Assembly: GCA_902783235.1 (NCBI GenBank)
Contig: CACZQG010000223.1
Span: 1-9,234 of the forward strand
Reading direction: 5' to 3'
Length of the DNA stretch: 9,234 nucleotides
From: an uncultured Ruminococcus sp.
GTDB lineage: Bacteria; Bacillota; Clostridia; Oscillospirales; Ruminococcaceae
Shown: one piece after another, positions 7,135 through 9,234 of the stretch
Position numbering within the stretch: the stretch's first letter is position 1
Layout: every line of letters starts with the position of its first letter
Program-made: the position numbers and the translations under genes
Notes under the pieces: generated by a model
What the model saw: only the letters and a program-made list of their open reading frames with translations
What the model was told of the DNA's origin: nothing
The model's database searches: none

Positions 7135-7266
7135 ATGACGGTTATGATGAGATTTACAAGCTTTATCAAATTAGTATTTATAATAGGCGTTGTTTATATA
7201 GCCGGCGGAAAAATACTCCGTATCAGACGGAATAAAAGGCGGCATCCACCAAAAAAGGCTGCCTGA
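7135..7266 (+). CDS. Small single-pass membrane protein (43 residues)
   Basis: This short reading frame follows the condensation-type gene by 20 bases. The ATG has AGGTG (7124-7128) six bases upstream, the same type of ribosome site used by the carrier protein gene. The product has a hydrophobic stretch at about residues 9-24 (FIKLVFIIGVVYIAGG), then a strongly basic tail rich in Arg and Lys (residues 26-41, including RIRRNKRRHPPKK), so a single helix with a cytoplasmic basic C-terminus is expected. It is not recognised. Position as the last gene before the terminator suggests an accessory of the operon, for instance a membrane anchor or transporter partner, but this is a guess. It may also be a chance frame; conservation in related clusters would decide. 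Confidence 0.5.
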   Translation: MTVMMRFTSFIKLVFIIGVVYIAGGKILRIRRNKRRHPPKKAA

Positions 7267-7354
7267 CGGTTTTTGTACATCATCTTTGTGGGTGTTCCCC
7301 ATAACACATCCAAAAGCCGGAAAAATGCTTTACAGGTAAAGTGATGATAATAAT

Positions 7355-7386
7355 AAAAACGAAGTCCGGAAGGGCTTCGTTTTTTT
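7355..7386 (+). terminator. Rho-independent terminator of the biosynthetic operon
   Basis: An 8-bp GC-containing stem, CGAAGTCC (7360-7367) with GGGCTTCG (7372-7379; one G-T pair), closes a GGAA (GNRA-type) loop. It is followed by seven T (7380-7386) and preceded by five A (7355-7359), which extend the stem to 13 bp. It lies 88 bases after the small membrane protein stop. The A-run means it could also act on the minus strand as a backup for gltX. Confidence 0.9.
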
Positions 7387-7467
7387 ATGGATGAGGTGAA
7401 ATAACAAGATCTGTGGAACGGGTTATCAGTGCCGAAAACCGTGGATATTTTGAACAGAGTCTCGGCA

Positions 7468-7507
7468 AAATTAAAGGACAGATACCTCTTGTACGGAAGT
7501 ATCTGCC
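7468..7507 (-). terminator. Probable terminator downstream of gltX
   Basis: On the minus strand, just after the gltX stop, CAGATAC and GTATCTG (plus coordinates 7499-7505 and 7479-7485) form a 7-bp stem around a 13-base loop; a G-U and a G-C pair extend it to 9 bp. It is followed closely by a T-rich run (complement of 7468-7475). The stem is AT-rich, so it is weaker than the operon terminator. Confidence 0.55.
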
Positions 7508-7514
7508 CACAGTT

Positions 7515-8969
7515 TTACAGCTCGCTGATAGCCTGCTTGATACGGTCTATGGATTCGTCCTTTCCAAGTACCTCCATAAGCTCGGTGGCACCGCCCGGAG
7601 TAACAGCAAGTCTTGCAACAGCGATCCTTACCGCCCACATAACAGCACCGGCTTTTCTTTCGCTGTCAGCGGAATACTGTTTCAGTGCTGCGAAAAGATC
7701 GTCATTGCTCCAGTTGGAAATGCCCTCCAGTATGGGGAGACATTCTTCAAGTATGACTTTGCATACCTCAGGGGTTGTTTTGTTTTTCTTATTGGTATAG
7801 AGGTCACTTTCCATTGGCAGTCTTTCAAGAATGAAATCCACTTTTTCTTTTATCTCATGGAATGTGGCGATACGGGTCTTTAAAAGACCTGCAAGCTTTT
7901 TGGTATCAATATTGTCCGGGCATATTTCAGCCAGTATGGGAAGTACCTTTTTCTCATAATCCTCGTCGGACAATTTCTTGATGTATTCCGAATTGAACCA
8001 TTTCAGCTTATCATAATCGAATACTGAGGGGGATTTACTCAGCATATCCATAGTGAAGGCCTTTTTAAGCTCCTCCATTGTAAAGAATTCCTCGGTAGAA
8101 TCCTTTGGACTCCAGCCCAGCAGTGCTATGTAATTGACAATAGCCTCGGGAAGATAACCGGTATTTACAAGATCCTGAAAGCTTACAGCACCGTGGCGCT
8201 TTGACAGCTTGGATACATTGCCCTCTGCGTCCTTACCCATAAGCAAAGGAAGATGCACATATTTGGGACGCTCCCAGCCAAAGGCATCATACAGGAGACA
8301 ATATTTCGGGGTAGAGGTCAGATACTCATTGCCTCTTACAACATGAGTTACCCCCATAAGATAGTCGTCGATAACGTGACAGAAATTGTAGGTAGGGAAT
8401 CCGTCGGCTTTTATCAGTATCTGATCCTGAAGCTCGCTGTTGTCCATTTCCACTTCACCGTATACCTCGTCAACATAGGAGGTCTTGCCCTCCAAGGGCA
8501 TTTTCTGGCGAATAACAAAGGGCTTTCCCTGGGCAAGATTCTTTTCGACCTCTTCCTTTGGAAGATCACGGCAATGCCTATCATATCCGCCGAAGCTGTT
8601 GTCATCGTGAAGAGCCTGGAGTCTTTCAGCAGTACAGAAGCAGTAATAAGCGTGACCGCTGTCAATAAGCTTTTTTGCATATTCCATGTATATTTCCTTG
8701 CGCTGGCTCTGTATATAGGGACCGTTTTCGCCGCCTACGCCGGGACCCTCATCATAGTCGATACCGGTCATTTTCAGAGTATCGATAATAACATCCACGG
8801 CACCTTCAACAAGTCTTTCCTGATCGGTATCTTCAATACGGAGTATGAATTTACCGCCCTGAGATTTGGAGAGCAGATAGGAATAAAGTGCTGTACGCAG
8901 ATTTCCTATATGCATATAGCCGGTAGGGGAGGGAGCGAATCGTGTTTTTATTGTTTTTTTATCAGACAT
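7515..8969 (-). CDS. gltX: Glutamyl-tRNA synthetase
   Basis: This 484-residue class I aminoacyl-tRNA synthetase charges tRNA-Glu with glutamate in the cytoplasm. The N-terminus has the diagnostic RFAPSPTGYMHIGNLRTAL segment, with the HIGH-type signature HIGN at 20-23. The KMSKS-type loop is KLSKR at 254-258, followed by HGA. C110, C112 and C133 (YCFCTAERL and RHCRDL) are likely zinc-site residues of the family. Length is normal for bacterial GltX, and the C-terminal anticodon-binding region is complete. AAAGGA (complement of 8979-8984) lies 9 bases before the ATG. It has its own promoter and is convergent with the biosynthetic operon, so it is a core housekeeping gene flanking the accessory cluster. 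Whether it also charges tRNA-Gln (non-discriminating form) cannot be told here. Confidence 0.98.
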   Translation of the reverse strand: MSDKKTIKTRFAPSPTGYMHIGNLRTALYSYLLSKSQGGKFILRIEDTDQERLVEGAVDVIIDTLKMTGIDYDEGPGVGGENGPYIQSQRKEIYMEYAKKLIDSGHAYYCFCTAERLQALHDDNSFGGYDRHCRDLPKEEVEKNLAQGKPFVIRQKMPLEGKTSYVDEVYGEVEMDNSELQDQILIKADGFPTYNFCHVIDDYLMGVTHVVRGNEYLTSTPKYCLLYDAFGWERPKYVHLPLLMGKDAEGNVSKLSKRHGAVSFQDLVNTGYLPEAIVNYIALLGWSPKDSTEEFFTMEELKKAFTMDMLSKSPSVFDYDKLKWFNSEYIKKLSDEDYEKKVLPILAEICPDNIDTKKLAGLLKTRIATFHEIKEKVDFILERLPMESDLYTNKKNKTTPEVCKVILEECLPILEGISNWSNDDLFAALKQYSADSERKAGAVMWAVRIAVARLAVTPGGATELMEVLGKDESIDRIKQAISEL

Positions 8970-9005
8970 TATTTTGATTCCTTTCGGTTTAGTTTATCAT
9001 ATACT

Positions 9006-9034
9006 ATTATACATTAAATTGAAATTTATGTCAA
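9006..9034 (-). promoter_or_regulatory. Sigma-A promoter of gltX
   Basis: Read on the minus strand, TTGACA (complement of 9029-9034) and TATAAT (complement of 9006-9011) are both perfect consensus hexamers separated by exactly 17 bp. The expected start of transcription is near 8999, giving a leader of about 30 bases, too short for a T-box. Strong, apparently constitutive expression fits a housekeeping synthetase. Confidence 0.92.
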
Positions 9035-9099
9035 TATAAACACTGCTTTATACACGGAAATCAATTTTAGTAAGCAATTTGTAATAAACTATGAATTAC

Positions 9100-9153
9100 T
9101 TAAGGCAATACCGTACAAAGCTTCCAAGCGGTCTTTGTGCGGTGTTGTCTTAA
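9100..9153 (+). repeat. Short palindromic repeat, copy 2
   Basis: A 21-base left arm (9100-9120, beginning TTAAGGCAATACCGTACAAA) and a right arm (9133-9153) flank a 12-base loop. As plus-strand RNA all 21 positions pair, three of them as G-U; as minus-strand RNA those three would be A-C mismatches. The left end and right arm match the copy at 5811-5851. It lies behind the gltX promoter and outside any gene. It is probably a dispersed intergenic repeat whose plus-strand transcript folds. Confidence 0.82.
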
Positions 9154-9169
9154 ATACAAAAGTTTAGGT

Positions 9170-9233
9170 CAAGCCTTTTCAAAGGCTTGCGGTGTCCAGA
9201 GGCAGAGCCTCGGTCGCTCATCGCAATGAGCGA
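9170..9233 (+). other. Three consecutive hairpins at window edge, possible structured RNA or repeat
   Basis: Three separate inverted repeats follow one another. The first is CAAGCCTTT/AAAGGCTTG (9170-9189), where the last pair or two would open to make the loop. The second is GAGGC/GCCTC around AGA (9199-9211), with CC/GG able to extend it past a bulged A. The third is TCGCTCAT/ATGAGCGA around CGCA (9214-9233). They begin 16 bases after palindromic repeat copy 2 and may be one composite element with it. No coding frame was recognised here. The element may continue beyond the window, so its end, strand and function are unknown. Confidence 0.6.
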
Positions 9234-9234
9234 A

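Noticed and set aside
7328..7341. CTTTAC-AG-GTAAAG dyad between the small membrane protein and the terminator
   Set aside because: The two-base spacer allows only a weak hairpin and it does not overlap a promoter; no basis to call an operator.
7267..7354. Stretch between the small membrane protein and the operon terminator as a possible gene or RNA
   Set aside because: No start with a ribosome site and no stable fold by eye; treated as 3' untranslated sequence.
7413..7883. Plus-strand open frames opposite the gltX 3' end
   Set aside because: They are antisense to a clear gltX coding region, have no ribosome site and no recognisable motifs.
8970..9005. T-box or riboswitch leader for gltX
   Set aside because: The promoter position gives a leader of only about 30 bases, too short for a T-box or any known riboswitch.
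8253..9017. Long 254-codon plus-strand frame antisense to gltX
   Set aside because: It mirrors gltX codons and runs through the gltX start and leader, ending beside its promoter; no motifs and no ribosome site. Length is explained by codon bias on the opposite strand.
1..9234. CRISPR array, tRNA or rRNA genes, transposase
   Set aside because: No regularly spaced direct repeats, cloverleaf, rRNA signature or transposase motif was seen on either strand.

Overview
The window looks like a chromosomal segment from a gut or rumen Firmicute of the Clostridia, most likely a Ruminococcus-type organism. This is inferred from heavy use of ATA, AGA and AGG codons, strong GGAGG-type ribosome sites, a canonical sigma-A promoter, and short palindromic repeats between genes. 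Species cannot be fixed from the sequence alone.

Positions 2-7266 hold the 3' part of a tightly packed plus-strand operon that looks biosynthetic. In order it contains: the C-terminal end of a beta-ketoacyl synthase (KS); a short KS-like protein that seems to lack the catalytic cysteine (chain-length-factor-like); a MacB/LolCDE-type ABC ATPase and its two-module FtsX-family permease; a free-standing carrier protein with a GGNS phosphopantetheine site; two type II thioesterases, one with cysteine where the serine nucleophile should be; a free-standing condensation-domain protein; and a 43-residue single-pass membrane protein. Gaps are 0 to about 20 bases, with two overlaps, and no internal promoter was seen. 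A rho-independent terminator at 7355-7386 closes the unit.

The simplest reading is that an acyl or polyketide chain is built on the carrier protein by the KS/KS-like pair together with enzymes encoded upstream of the window. The thioesterases would then clear or release it, the condensation protein would join it to an amine or alcohol, and the ABC pair would export or handle the product. The content resembles highly reducing type II polyketide or aryl-polyene-like clusters with NRPS-style finishing enzymes. No adenylation, ketoreductase, dehydratase or phosphopantetheinyl transferase gene is inside the window, so the product cannot be predicted.

Positions 7515-8969 (minus strand) encode glutamyl-tRNA synthetase, gltX. 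It converges on the operon, has its own near-perfect promoter (TTGACA, 17 bp, TATAAT), and has a plausible terminator just after its stop. It marks the edge of the accessory cluster.

Two copies of one palindromic repeat are present. One (5811-5851) lies inside the 3' end of the second thioesterase gene and supplies its last codons. The other (9100-9153) lies behind the gltX promoter and is followed by three more hairpins (9170-9233) running to the window edge. These look like a dispersed, RNA-structured repeat family.
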